DNA from: an uncultured Oscillospiraceae bacterium
Lineage (GTDB): Bacteria; Bacillota; Clostridia; Oscillospirales; Oscillospiraceae
Direction of reading: 5' to 3'
Assembly (NCBI GenBank): GCA_947599875.1
Contig: CANQFV010000025.1
Span: 1 to 39,763 of the forward strand
DNA length: 39,763 nucleotides
The first letter of the stretch is position 1, and every line of letters begins with the position of its first letter. Below the pieces are notes generated by a model. It saw only the letters and a list, made by a program, of their open reading frames with translations, was not told the origin of the DNA and did no database searches. The position numbers and the translations under genes are program-made. This document shows, piece after piece, positions 23,522 to 30,894 of the stretch.

Positions 23522-24364
23522 TCACAAGGTTATCGTCGCGTGTCTCGTCACATGGCAGCCGATATTCACCACGCAGGCCGTGCCGGCGATGTGGGCGGCG
23601 AAGGCGTTGATGTTCACGCCCAGCGCCGTGGTGCGCCCGCCGAAGCCCTGGGGGCCGATCCCGAGTCGGTTGATCTTTTCCAAAACCCGCTTTTCCATAT
23701 CGGCGTAGAAGGGGTCGGCGTTGGGCACGTCGATGGGGCGAACCAGGGCCTGCTTTGCCATCATGGCGGCCTTCTCCACGGTGCCGCCCAGGCCCACGCC
23801 CACGATCACCGGCGGGCAGGGGTCCGCCCCCGCCGCCTCAACGGTCTCCACGATAAAGTCCTCAAACTCCGTAAGCGCGGCGGAGGGGAGGAACATCTTC
23901 ATCCGGCTTTTATTCTCGCTGCCGAAGCCCTTGGGGGCCACGGTGAGGGTAAGGCTGTCGCCGGGGACGAGACTGACCCACAGCACCGGCGGGGTGTTGT
24001 CCCCGGTGTTCACCCGTCTGAAGGGGTCGGCCACCACGGACTTGCGCAAATAGCCGTTGACGTAGCCCCGGCTCACCCCCTGGGTGACGGCGTCCTCCAG
24101 GAACCCGCCCACGATGTGGCAGTCCTGGCCCACCTGGGCGAACACCACGGCCATGCCGGTGTCCTGGCAGATGGGAAGCCCGTCAGTCGCGGCGCAGGTG
24201 AAATTCTCCGCCATATCGTGGAGCGCCGCCCGCCCGGCGGGGCTCGGCTCCGTCTCCTCCGCCTGCCGGATGGCCCGGCACACGTCAGGCGTCAGCACCG
24301 TGGCGGCGCGGATGCACAGCTCCTCCACGGCATCGGTTATCCGGGAACAGGGGATCTCTCGCAT
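23522..24364 (-). CDS. Class I fumarate hydratase alpha subunit (Fe-S hydro-lyase N-terminal part)
   Basis: The 280-residue protein is the alpha half of the two-subunit class I fumarase/L-tartrate dehydratase family, which hydrates fumarate to malate with a [4Fe-4S] cluster. Visible signatures are GLPICQDTGMAVVFAQVG (cluster Cys near residue 61), a cluster Cys in GADPCPPVIVGVGLGGT (near 190) and the late CVVNIGCHVTRHA. The start at 24364 follows AAAAAGGAGAGAGCT. The beta subunit normally follows directly; here the next gene is convergent hpf, so the partner is missing from this window. Fumarase versus tartrate dehydratase cannot be told from sequence alone. Confidence 0.9.
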   Translation of the reverse strand: MREIPCSRITDAVEELCIRAATVLTPDVCRAIRQAEETEPSPAGRAALHDMAENFTCAATDGLPICQDTGMAVVFAQVGQDCHIVGGFLEDAVTQGVSRGYVNGYLRKSVVADPFRRVNTGDNTPPVLWVSLVPGDSLTLTVAPKGFGSENKSRMKMFLPSAALTEFEDFIVETVEAAGADPCPPVIVGVGLGGTVEKAAMMAKQALVRPIDVPNADPFYADMEKRVLEKINRLGIGPQGFGGRTTALGVNINAFAAHIAGTACVVNIGCHVTRHATITL

Positions 24365-24404
24365 AGCTCTCTCCTTTTTAGTAAATCCAACTGTGACTAT
24401 TTTC

Positions 24405-24579
24405 AATTTTTTGCGGGGCCTCGCCTCGCAAAAAATCCCTGCCGTCACGCAAGTGTATGGCCCCGCGGGCCATGCGCGCAGCGTGACGGCAGGGAACCCC
24501 CGGGTGAATTTTGCGAAATTCACCCGGGAGTTCCCGCACGTTCTCCCTTTCGGGGAAAGGCCGCAGGCCTTCCCCCGAC
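24405..24579 (-). repeat. Modular post-stop hairpin element, copy 6 (reverse)
   Basis: It begins directly after the stop of the anti-sigma/VanX gene on the minus strand. A: GGGGAAGGCC-TGC-GGCCTTTCCCC. Linker ending GAACGTGCGGGAA. B: CCCGGGTGAATT.../...AATTCACCCGGG around TTTGCG. C: an extended outer stem CTGCCGTCACGC/GCGTGACGGCAG around ATGGCCC/GGGCCAT. D: TTTTTTGCGAGGC/GCCCCGCAAAAAA. The outer C stem differs from CCGCGC copies on both sides. Confidence 0.8.
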
Positions 24580-25704
24580 TTATTCTACGATGTCATATGT
24601 GGTGGAGTCGGTGAAATGCCACCACTCCGCCTCATAGGGGATAAAGCCGTGGGCGGTCATGATCCGCTCCAGCATCAGGGCGTTCTCTCCGGCCTGGGGG
24701 GACACGTCGGAGTAGTCCCGATCGGCCAGGGCGCTGAATTCGTCAAATCCGCTGGGCATCTCGACCTCGAACCCGTCGGAGTACACCAGCGTCAGATCCA
24801 CCGTGCCGCCGCGGCTGTGGGTGGAGCCTTTGTTGTTGGGGTTGGCCACATACCTGGAGTCCGGGCAGATCTCCCAGAGCTTATACTGGGCGCTGACGGG
24901 CCGCAGGGCGTCCCAGATCTTCAGGGAATACCCCTCCTCCCGCAGCTCCTCCATGACGGCCATCAGCTTCTTCACCGTGCCGTAGCGCAGGCGGGCCTGG
25001 GTGAAGTCGTAGATGACCTGGCCGGTGAAGTTGTCCTCCGTGGCGTAGCGCAGATCCACATAGATATCCGGGATGTAGTCCAGGACATTTACAAGGTCGG
25101 TGTCCGCCGGCTCCGGCACCTCCCCGCCGCTGCCGGGGGGGAGGGATTCCCCGGGGATCGTGGGGTTGTCCGTGGTGTCCTGGGAGGTGGGGGCATAGGG
25201 GGCAAGCTCGCTCTGCCCGTCGCTGCCGTCGGGCTTGAGGGAGTCCCCCGGGACCTGATCCACGAAATCGCCGTCCTCCGGGGCCGGGCTGTCGTCCGCC
25301 TCGTCGGGAGGCGCCTCCCGGAGATCCCCGTCCATACAGGGGGAGGGGGCGGCGTCCTCATCCCGGGCCATGCCGGCCGTCAGGCGCAGATAGCCGGGGA
25401 TCAGGGTCACGGCCAGGATGGCCGCCGCCGAGGCGACGCCCACCAGGACACCCACCGTCTTCTGACGGCGCTGGCGGCGCTGGCGGTTCTCCCGCCGGAC
25501 GGCGCCCATGACGCGGGCCTCCAGCTCCGGCGGAGGCGTCACCTGGAAGTCCAGCGCCCCCCGGGCCTGGACAAGGCAGGCGTACAGCTCCCGGCACTGG
25601 GGACAGGAGGCCAGATGCTCCCGGAGCCGTCTCTCCCCGGCGGCATCCAGCGTCCCGTCGAACCGCTGGCCCAAAAGCTCAAAAAAGATCTCATGCTCCG
25701 TCAC
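24580..25704 (-). CDS. Zinc-finger anti-sigma factor fused to a VanX-like D-Ala-D-Ala dipeptidase
   Basis: The 374-residue protein begins as a ZAS/zf-HC2 anti-sigma factor: REHLASCPQC has the H30-C34-C37 zinc motif. An Arg/Gln-rich stretch and a membrane helix follow (about 83-103), then an acidic Pro/Asp/Ser linker (about 110-205). The exported C-terminal domain (about 207-374) matches VanX/M15D dipeptidases: DLRYATEDNFTG, WDALRPVSAQYKLW, STHSRGGTVDLTL (H296, D303) and EAEWWHF (E360, H363), so zinc ligands and the catalytic Glu are present. VanX hydrolyses D-Ala-D-Ala. The GTG start overlaps the sigma-factor stop (GTGA), the usual coupling of sigma and anti-sigma. That the exported enzyme controls the sigma factor is inferred. 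Confidence 0.88.
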   Translation of the reverse strand: MTEHEIFFELLGQRFDGTLDAAGERRLREHLASCPQCRELYACLVQARGALDFQVTPPPELEARVMGAVRRENRQRRQRRQKTVGVLVGVASAAAILAVTLIPGYLRLTAGMARDEDAAPSPCMDGDLREAPPDEADDSPAPEDGDFVDQVPGDSLKPDGSDGQSELAPYAPTSQDTTDNPTIPGESLPPGSGGEVPEPADTDLVNVLDYIPDIYVDLRYATEDNFTGQVIYDFTQARLRYGTVKKLMAVMEELREEGYSLKIWDALRPVSAQYKLWEICPDSRYVANPNNKGSTHSRGGTVDLTLVYSDGFEVEMPSGFDEFSALADRDYSDVSPQAGENALMLERIMTAHGFIPYEAEWWHFTDSTTYDIVE

Positions 25705-26324
25705 ATCCTGTCCCTCCCTTCCTTTTTTCCCATTTGTTTATTAGACTGGGTTTCCCCTGAAAAAGTTCCGTTCTTTTTCAATTTTTCCGCCAGAGCCATT
25801 CTGGCCCGGGCCAGACGTGACTTGACAGTGCCCTCCTCCACCCCCAGGGCCTGGGCGATGGCGGTGTAGCTCATGTTCTGGTACTCCCGCATCAGGATGA
25901 TCCGGCGCTTGTCCGGATCCAGCTCCAGAACGGCCCGGCGCACGGACTCCAGCTCCTCCCGGCGCTGGACGGCCTCCTCCGGGGGCGGGGCGTCGTCGGG
26001 GATGTCCAGCTCCGACCCCTCCTCGTCGGTGGGCAGGGGGACGATCCGCCCGCGGCGGGACTTTTTGATGATGTCCATGCTGGCGTTGTAGGTGAGCCTG
26101 TAGAGCCAGACGGACACGCGGCTTTCAAACCGAAAGCTCTTCAGATTCTGGAAGGCCCGCAGGAAGGCGTCCTGGGAGGCGTCCAGCGCGTCCTCCTCAC
26201 TGCCCGTGAGCTTGAAGGCCAGATTGTACACGTTTTTCTGATGCTCCCGCACCAGAAGCTCAAAGGCCTGATCGTCGCCCCGCTGGGCGGCGGCGATCAC
26301 CGATCTCTCCTGAGCTGCCGTCAC
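25701..26324 (-). CDS. ECF-type RNA polymerase sigma factor
   Basis: The 207 residues have sigma region 2 (about 8-85: DDQAFELLVREHQKNVYNLA, DALDASQDAFLRAFQNLKSF, VSVWLYRLTYNASMDIIKK) and region 4 (about 135-185: LDPDKRRIILMREYQNMSYTAI, GVEEGTVKSRLARARMALAE). It lacks regions 1.1 and 3, as ECF factors do. The GTG start overlaps the dusB stop, and its own stop overlaps the anti-sigma start, so all three are translationally coupled. No ECF-type autoregulated promoter is visible directly upstream because dusB is there; regulation is probably post-translational through the anti-sigma. Confidence 0.95.
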   Translation of the reverse strand: MTAAQERSVIAAAQRGDDQAFELLVREHQKNVYNLAFKLTGSEEDALDASQDAFLRAFQNLKSFRFESRVSVWLYRLTYNASMDIIKKSRRGRIVPLPTDEEGSELDIPDDAPPPEEAVQRREELESVRRAVLELDPDKRRIILMREYQNMSYTAIAQALGVEEGTVKSRLARARMALAEKLKKNGTFSGETQSNKQMGKKEGRDRM

Positions 26325-27310
26325 TTCTCCCGCCTCCTCTCATCCCGAAGAAAGTCAAGAAGCTCCAGCTCCACCCGGTCAAGATCCGCTAAGGTGGAGA
26401 CGGACATGATCCGCGTGCGGAAAAAGGCCGCCCGGGGCATCCCCTTTAAATACCAGGCCAGGTGCTTGCGGGCCTCCAGACACGCGGTCTTCTCCCCCAG
26501 ATTCCCGGCGGCCAGCCGGATCTGCCTGGCGGCGGTGCGGATCCGCTCCTCGTGATCCGGCGGCGCGGGGATGCTCCGCCCCTCCAGGGCGGCCCGGGCC
26601 TCCCGGAAGATCCAGGGGTACCCCATAGCGCCCCGGCCGATCATGGCCGCGTCCGCCCCGGTGCGGGCCAGGAGCTTTACGCAGTCCTGGGCGGTAAACA
26701 CGTCCCCGTTGGCGATGACGGGGATCCCCAGGGCGGCCTTCACCTCCCCGATAATGTCCCAATCCGCCGTGCCGGCGTATTTCTGGGCGGTAGTCCTGCC
26801 GTGGACGGTGACAGCCCCGGCCCCGGCGCTCTCGCACATCCGGGCAAACTCCACGGCGTTCACATGCCCGGCGTCAAAGCCCTTGCGGAACTTGACGGTG
26901 ACGGGCCTGTCGGCGTTTTTCACGACGGACTCTATGATCCGGCCGGCAAGCTCCGGGGTGCGCATCAGGGCGGAGCCGTCCCCGGCGCTGACGATCTTGC
27001 CCATAGGACAGCCCATGTTGATGTCGATGATGTCGCACCGGGAAACGGCGCAGACCTTGGCCGCCGCCTCCCCCATGCAAACGGGGTCGGAGCCGAAGAT
27101 CTGTACCGCCGCCGGGGTCTCCCCATCGTTCAGGGTCATCAGGGACAGGGATTTCCTGTCCTGCATCATCAGGGCCTTGGAGCTGACCATCTCCGTGACG
27201 GTGTATCCGGCCCCCTGCTCCCGGCAGATCAGCCGGAAGGCCGCGTCCGTGACCCCGGCCATAGGCGCCAGCGCCAGACGGGAGCCGATCTCCCTATTCC
27301 CGATCCTCAC
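26321..27310 (-). CDS. dusB: tRNA-dihydrouridine synthase, DusB type
   Basis: DusB is an FMN enzyme that reduces specific uridines in tRNA. The 329-residue protein has the FMN-binding start LALAPMAGVTDAAFRL, the catalytic Cys101 in INMGCPMGKIVSAGDGSAL, VKFRKGFDAGHVNAVEFA, TVHGRTTAQKYAGTADW and GRGAMGYPWIF. The GTG at 27310 follows GGGAGGTGTCCGC; the longer frame has no site. It heads an operon with the sigma factor and the anti-sigma/VanX gene, from a consensus promoter with a roughly 120-base leader. Confidence 0.95.
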   Translation of the reverse strand: MRIGNREIGSRLALAPMAGVTDAAFRLICREQGAGYTVTEMVSSKALMMQDRKSLSLMTLNDGETPAAVQIFGSDPVCMGEAAAKVCAVSRCDIIDINMGCPMGKIVSAGDGSALMRTPELAGRIIESVVKNADRPVTVKFRKGFDAGHVNAVEFARMCESAGAGAVTVHGRTTAQKYAGTADWDIIGEVKAALGIPVIANGDVFTAQDCVKLLARTGADAAMIGRGAMGYPWIFREARAALEGRSIPAPPDHEERIRTAARQIRLAAGNLGEKTACLEARKHLAWYLKGMPRAAFFRTRIMSVSTLADLDRVELELLDFLRDERRREK

Positions 27311-27433
27311 GCGGACACCTCCCTCTCTCCGGCCCGCCGGGCAGACCCCGGACTGTAATGCAATTACCAGTCTAAAAGAAGACACCGGGCGGCAAAAACG
27401 GCCGCCGCAAATGTCCTGTCTTAATTGGATGTT

Positions 27434-27462
27434 AGTATAAGCTTTTTTCCCGCTGATGTCAA
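27434..27462 (-). promoter_or_regulatory. Promoter of the dusB-sigma-anti-sigma operon
   Basis: Minus-strand TTGACA (27457-27462) and TATACT (27434-27439) are 17 bases apart, a housekeeping-type promoter. The leader contains a GGCGGC/GCCGCC hairpin near 27388-27406. Confidence 0.8.
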
Positions 27463-27504
27463 ATAAAACGGCGGCGGGAAGGGGCTTTTTGTGTATTTCA
27501 CCAC

Positions 27505-27533
27505 TTGCTTCCCGCCGGGGAATCCTGTATGAT
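27505..27533 (+). promoter_or_regulatory. Promoter of the THF riboswitch-folT transcript
   Basis: TTGCTT (27505-27510) and TATGAT (27528-27533) are 17 bases apart, placing the start a few bases before the riboswitch. Confidence 0.65.
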
Positions 27534-27545
27534 GCTGTTGTGAAA

Positions 27546-27655
27546 CTGTGCAGAGTAGGGCGGCGCGCGTAAAGTGCCCCGGAAACGGAGAGTTGTTCCG
27601 GGGACGAAGAGGTTCATGCCTCGCGGTGCGCCTTCCGCATCCCGCTGCGACAGAG
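27546..27655 (+). ncRNA. Tetrahydrofolate (THF) riboswitch
   Basis: The sequence carries the conserved THF aptamer blocks: AGAGTAGGGCGG, GCGTAAAGTGCC, a CCCCGG/CCGGGG hairpin, GACGAAGAGGTT, and CCGCATCCCGCTGC at the 3' end. GGCGCGC near the start pairs with the GCGCC block near 27628. It sits in front of a folate-type ECF S component, the classic target. Recognition is from memory of the consensus; a covariance search would confirm it. Confidence 0.88.
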
Positions 27656-27663
27656 GGATCCAT

Positions 27664-27738
27664 ACTTATCTTCCCCCGGGGAAGGAATAAGTACCGCCTC
27701 CTGCCTTGTGGACATTTCTGCATGGAGGGAGGCTTTTT
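27664..27738 (+). terminator. Expression platform of the THF riboswitch
   Basis: A first hairpin pairs ACTTAT/CTTCCCC with GGGGAAG/ATAAGT (27664-27693). A second pairs GCCTCC (27696-27701) with GGAGGC (27728-27733), followed by five T residues. The second also covers the GGAGG ribosome site of folT, so termination, translation block, or both are possible. Confidence 0.6.
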
Positions 27739-27740
27739 CT

Positions 27741-28301
27741 GTGAAAAAATTCAAGGAAGATCTGGTCAGCTCCGCCCTGGAGTTTAAAAAGCTCCGGGTG
27801 CTGTGCGTCCTGGCGGTGATGGGGGCGCTGGCCGTCGCCCTGGAGGGCGTCGCCAGTATCCGCATCACGCCCAATATCAAGATCGGCTTCTCCGGCTACC
27901 CAAACCAGGTGGTGGATCTGCTGTTCGGCCCCGTCACCGGCGGGGTGTTCGGCGCCGTCATGGATGTTCTCAAGTTCTTCCTCATCCCCACCGGCTACCC
28001 CTTCCACCCCGGCTACACGCTGGACGCGGCGCTGGCGGCCTTCATCTACGGGTGCTTCTACTACCGCCGCCCCGTGCGGCTGTGGAGGATCCTGGCGGCC
28101 AAGGGGATCGTGGCGCTGTTCGTCAACGTGGGCCTTGCCACCTACTGGCAGACCTCCACCTTCGGCCAGGGCTTCTGGGCGCTGTTTCCGGGACGGGCGC
28201 TGAAGAACCTGATCATGTGGCCCATCGAGTCCGGGATCTTCTACGTCATCGCCAAGGGCCTGGAGAGCGCCGGGGCCTTCCGCCTTCTGGACAGAAAGTG
28301 A
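27741..28301 (+). CDS. folT: Folate ECF transporter S component
   Basis: The 186-residue integral membrane protein starts with GTG, eight bases after GGAGG. It has about five to six hydrophobic segments and the S-component pattern near the start (VLCVLAVMGALAVALE, then RITPNIKIGFSGYPNQVVDLLFGPVTGGVFGAVMDVLKFFL, then PGYTLDAALAAFIYG). S components give substrate specificity to the shared EcfAA'T module, which is elsewhere. The THF riboswitch in the leader supports folate as substrate. It converges on tatD with only two bases between stops. Confidence 0.9.
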   Translation: MKKFKEDLVSSALEFKKLRVLCVLAVMGALAVALEGVASIRITPNIKIGFSGYPNQVVDLLFGPVTGGVFGAVMDVLKFFLIPTGYPFHPGYTLDAALAAFIYGCFYYRRPVRLWRILAAKGIVALFVNVGLATYWQTSTFGQGFWALFPGRALKNLIMWPIESGIFYVIAKGLESAGAFRLLDRK

Positions 28302-28303
28302 GC

Positions 28304-29062
28304 TTATATCCCGTAGAGCCGCCGGCCGTTTTCCAGGGTGATCCGGGCGACCTCCGCCGTCTCCATCCCCCGAAGCTCCCCGATCTTCTCCGCCACCAGG
28401 TGGACGAGGAGGGAGGAGTTGCGCTCCCCCCGGTGGGGAACCGGGGCCATGTAGGGGCTGTCCGTCTCGATGACCATCCGCTCCAGGGGCATCTTCTCCA
28501 CCACCTCCAGCACCCGCCGGGCGTTTTTGAAGGTGACGACGCCGGTGAAGCCCAGGTAGAACCCCATGTCCAGCAGCACCCTGGCCGTCTCCCAGCTGCC
28601 GGAGTAGCAGTGGACAACGCCCCGGATGCCGGGGTGGGCCTTCAGAATGTCCAGGTTGTCCTGCACCGCCTCCCGCTCGTGGATGATCACGGGCTTATGA
28701 AGCTCCAGAGACAGCGCCAGCTGCTCCGCGTACACGCGCCTTTGCACCTCCCGTGGGGAGAAGTCGTAGTGGTAGTCAAGGCCGATCTCCCCCACCGCCA
28801 CGCACTTGGCATCCCGGGAGAGAGCGCGGATCTCGTCCAGATAGTTATCCCCCGCCTCCGACGCCTCGTGGGGGTGGACCCCGGCGGCGAAGTAGACAAA
28901 GCCGTACTCCCGGGCGATGGACTGGGCTGTTTTGGCGGAGGTGATGTCCGAGGCGGGATCTACGATCAGCTCCACCCCGGCGCCGGCCATCCGGGAGAGG
29001 ATCTCCCCCCGGTCAGGGTCAAAGCGCTGGTCGTCATAGTGGGCGTGTGTGTCGAAATACAT
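28304..29062 (-). CDS. tatD: TatD family metal-dependent hydrolase (DNase)
   Basis: The 252-residue protein opens with the metal motif MYFDTHAHYDD (His6, His8) and has GVHPHEASEA, VAVGEIGLDYHYDFSPREVQ (metal Glu), KPVIIHEREA, VVHCYSG and VIETDSPYMAPVPHRGERN (catalytic Asp). Such proteins are amidohydrolase-fold 3'-5' exonucleases or DNases. The start at 29062 follows CGGAGGGACGGCCC; a longer in-frame start is rejected. Divergent from secG. Confidence 0.95.
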   Translation of the reverse strand: MYFDTHAHYDDQRFDPDRGEILSRMAGAGVELIVDPASDITSAKTAQSIAREYGFVYFAAGVHPHEASEAGDNYLDEIRALSRDAKCVAVGEIGLDYHYDFSPREVQRRVYAEQLALSLELHKPVIIHEREAVQDNLDILKAHPGIRGVVHCYSGSWETARVLLDMGFYLGFTGVVTFKNARRVLEVVEKMPLERMVIETDSPYMAPVPHRGERNSSLLVHLVAEKIGELRGMETAEVARITLENGRRLYGI

Positions 29063-29186
29063 GGGCCGTCCCTCCGAAATTCCCATAAAATTTGAAAAAA
29101 ACTCTTGCAATATGCCGCAACTTATGATACCATAAAAGTCCCGCGATTAAAAGACTAAAAATACTTGCCATAAAGGATTGATTATT

Positions 29187-29423
29187 TTGACTATCGCAAT
29201 TATCGTGATCCAGCTTATCGCGTGCGTGGCGCTGTGCGCCGTCGTACTGCTTCAGAGCGGCAAAAGCTCCGGCCTCTCCGGCGCCATCGGCGGCGGCAGC
29301 GGCGACACCTTCCTGGCCAAGAACAAGGCCAAGACCCTGGATGCCCGCCTGGCCCGCCTGACCAAGTGGGTGGCCGCCGTGTTCATCCTTCTCACGTTGG
29401 TCTTGGACTTCATCATCAAATAA
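29187..29423 (+). CDS. secG: Preprotein translocase subunit SecG
   Basis: The 78-residue protein has two membrane helices (about 2-20 and 57-76) with the conserved connecting loop VVLLQSGKSSGLSGAIGGG that marks SecG. It assists SecYE during export. TTG 29187 has AAAGGA nine bases upstream; TTG 29178 is in frame but too close to that site. A promoter with TTGCAA (29105-29110), 17 bases, and TACCAT (29128-29133) fits. The stop runs straight into a modular hairpin element. Confidence 0.93.
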   Translation: MTIAIIVIQLIACVALCAVVLLQSGKSSGLSGAIGGGSGDTFLAKNKAKTLDARLARLTKWVAAVFILLTLVLDFIIK

Positions 29424-29735
29424 GAGCTGGCGAAAAAGGATTTTGGGTTCTCTGACGAGAACCCAAAATCCTTTTCCTGCCAAGGGGATGCGTGCGAAAG
29501 ACCCGGTGTGAATTCTGCGGAATTCACGCCGGGTCTTTCTGCTGCCGCGCTGCGCGACCAGTCTGCGGACTGGACTACGACTCGCTAAGAGCCGCCCCCA
29601 AAGGGGGCGGTTGCTCGCTTGCATGGCGTCTGCGGACGCCAACTTGCGCGGCAAGAGGGATTTTTTGCGAGGCAAAGCCCCGCAAAAAATGTTTGATTGG
29701 GGGTGCGGGTCGGGGGTTGTCCTGTGTTCGGAGGT
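29424..29735 (+). repeat. Modular post-stop hairpin element, copy 7 (expanded C module)
   Basis: It follows the secG stop directly. A: AAAAGGATTTTGGGTTCTC.../...GAGAACCCAAAATCCTTTT. Linker: CCAAGGGGATGCGTGCG. B: AAAGACCCGG...TTC-TGCG-GAA...CCGGGTCTTT. C: the CCGCGC/GCGCGG outer stem contains three hairpins rather than one (CCAGTC-TGCG-GACTGG, GCCGCCCCC-AAA-GGGGGCGG, GGCGTC-TGCG-GACGCC). D: GCGAGGC/GCCCCGC with T6/A6. E: GGGGGTGCGGGTCGGGGG and TTGTCC. Confidence 0.8.
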
Positions 29736-29739
29736 CTTG

Positions 29740-29825
29740 ACCCGGCGTTACAGAGGGACGGTTCTTTAGTCCCACCTCCGCACGGCTTCGGTGTGACAAA
29801 AAAACCGTCCCTCAGTCCCGCCTTT
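29740..29825. repeat. ACCGTCCC REP unit
   Basis: CAGAGGGACGGTTCTTTAGT and ACAAAAAAACCGTCCCTC flank a CCGCACGGCTTCGGTGTG loop region. It continues from the E tail of element copy 7. Confidence 0.65.
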
Positions 29826-29869
29826 TACGGGGGCCTGGTGAACAGATCTCAATTCCCAACTCAAATTAT

Positions 29870-29898
29870 TTGCCTTTTCCCGGCAATGGCGGTATAAT
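29870..29898 (+). promoter_or_regulatory. Promoter of nfo
   Basis: TTGCCT (29870-29875) and TATAAT (29893-29898) are 17 bases apart, about 30 bases before the ATG. Confidence 0.7.
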
Positions 29899-29930
29899 GG
29901 GGAAAACTCTTGAAAAGGACGGCGGTTTTC

Positions 29931-30764
29931 ATGCTCAACATCGGTTGTCACCTCTCCGTCTCCGGCGGGTACGCCGCTATGGCCCGGGACGCGCTGTATA
30001 CCGGCTCCAGCTGCTTTCAGTTTTTCACCCGGAATCCCCGGGGCGGCGGGGCAAAGCCGATGGACGACGGGGACATCGGGGAGTTTCTGCGCATCGCGGC
30101 GGAAAACGGTCTCAACTCCTTCCTGGCCCACGCCCCCTACACCATCAACCCCTGCGCGGCCAAGCCGGAGACGCTGGATTTTGCCCGCCGGACAATGGCC
30201 GACGATTTAGAGCGCCTGGAGCTGCTCCCCGGGAGCTATTATAATTTCCACCCCGGCTCCCATGTGGGCCAGGGCACGGAGCAGGGCATCCGGCTGATCG
30301 CGGAGTCGCTGAATCTCACCCTGAGGGAAGGCCTTCACACCACGGTGCTGCTGGAGACCATGTCCGGCAAGGGCAGCGAGGTGGGCGGCCGGTTTGAGGA
30401 GCTGCGGGAGATCATAGACCGGGTGGAGCTTTCGGACAGGCTGGGGGTGTGCCTGGACACCTGCCACGTCCACGACGCGGGCTACGACGTGGTGAACGAC
30501 CTGGACGGCGTCCTCGAGGAGTTTGACCGGGTGGTGGGGCTGGAGCGGCTCCGGTGCATCCACCTGAACGACTCCAAAAACCCCTTCGGCAGCCACAAAG
30601 ACCGGCACGAGGTGATCGGCGGGGGCAATCTGGGCCTCCCGGCCATCACCCGCATCATCAATCACCCGGCCCTGCGGGCCTTGCCCTTCTACCTGGAGAC
30701 CCCCAACGACTTGGAGGGGTATAAAAAGGAGATCGCGCTGCTGCGCGGGTTGTATCAGGAGTAG
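29931..30764 (+). CDS. nfo: Deoxyribonuclease IV (AP endonuclease, Nfo family)
   Basis: Endonuclease IV cleaves DNA 5' of abasic sites in base-excision repair and needs three zinc ions. The 277-residue protein shows the zinc-ligand motifs in order: [93 protein letters not shown] and FYLETPND. The start at 29931 (MLNIGC) follows AAAAGGA; the longer TTG frame would put the start in that site. Monocistronic. Confidence 0.95.
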   Translation: MLNIGCHLSVSGGYAAMARDALYTGSSCFQFFTRNPRGGGAKPMDDGDIGEFLRIAAENGLNSFLAHAPYTINPCAAKPETLDFARRTMADDLERLELLPGSYYNFHPGSHVGQGTEQGIRLIAESLNLTLREGLHTTVLLETMSGKGSEVGGRFEELREIIDRVELSDRLGVCLDTCHVHDAGYDVVNDLDGVLEEFDRVVGLERLRCIHLNDSKNPFGSHKDRHEVIGGGNLGLPAITRIINHPALRALPFYLETPNDLEGYKKEIALLRGLYQE

Positions 30765-30828
30765 AATTCTGAAAAACAAAGAATAGCAGGGGCCGTTGAC
30801 CCATAGCTGCGCCAACCGTAAAATCCCC

Positions 30829-30857
30829 TTGCATATGGGGCTTTGACGTGGTAAAAT
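30829..30857 (+). promoter_or_regulatory. Promoter of pta
   Basis: TTGCAT (30829-30834) and TAAAAT (30852-30857) are 17 bases apart, 37 bases before the ATG. Confidence 0.75.
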
Positions 30858-30894
30858 ATGCGTATCAATAAAAAATATACGGAGGTCATGTCCT

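Noticed and set aside
24364-24425. TTGAAA-17-TACTAA as a promoter for the fumarase alpha gene
   Set aside because: The start point would fall inside the ribosome site, leaving no usable leader.
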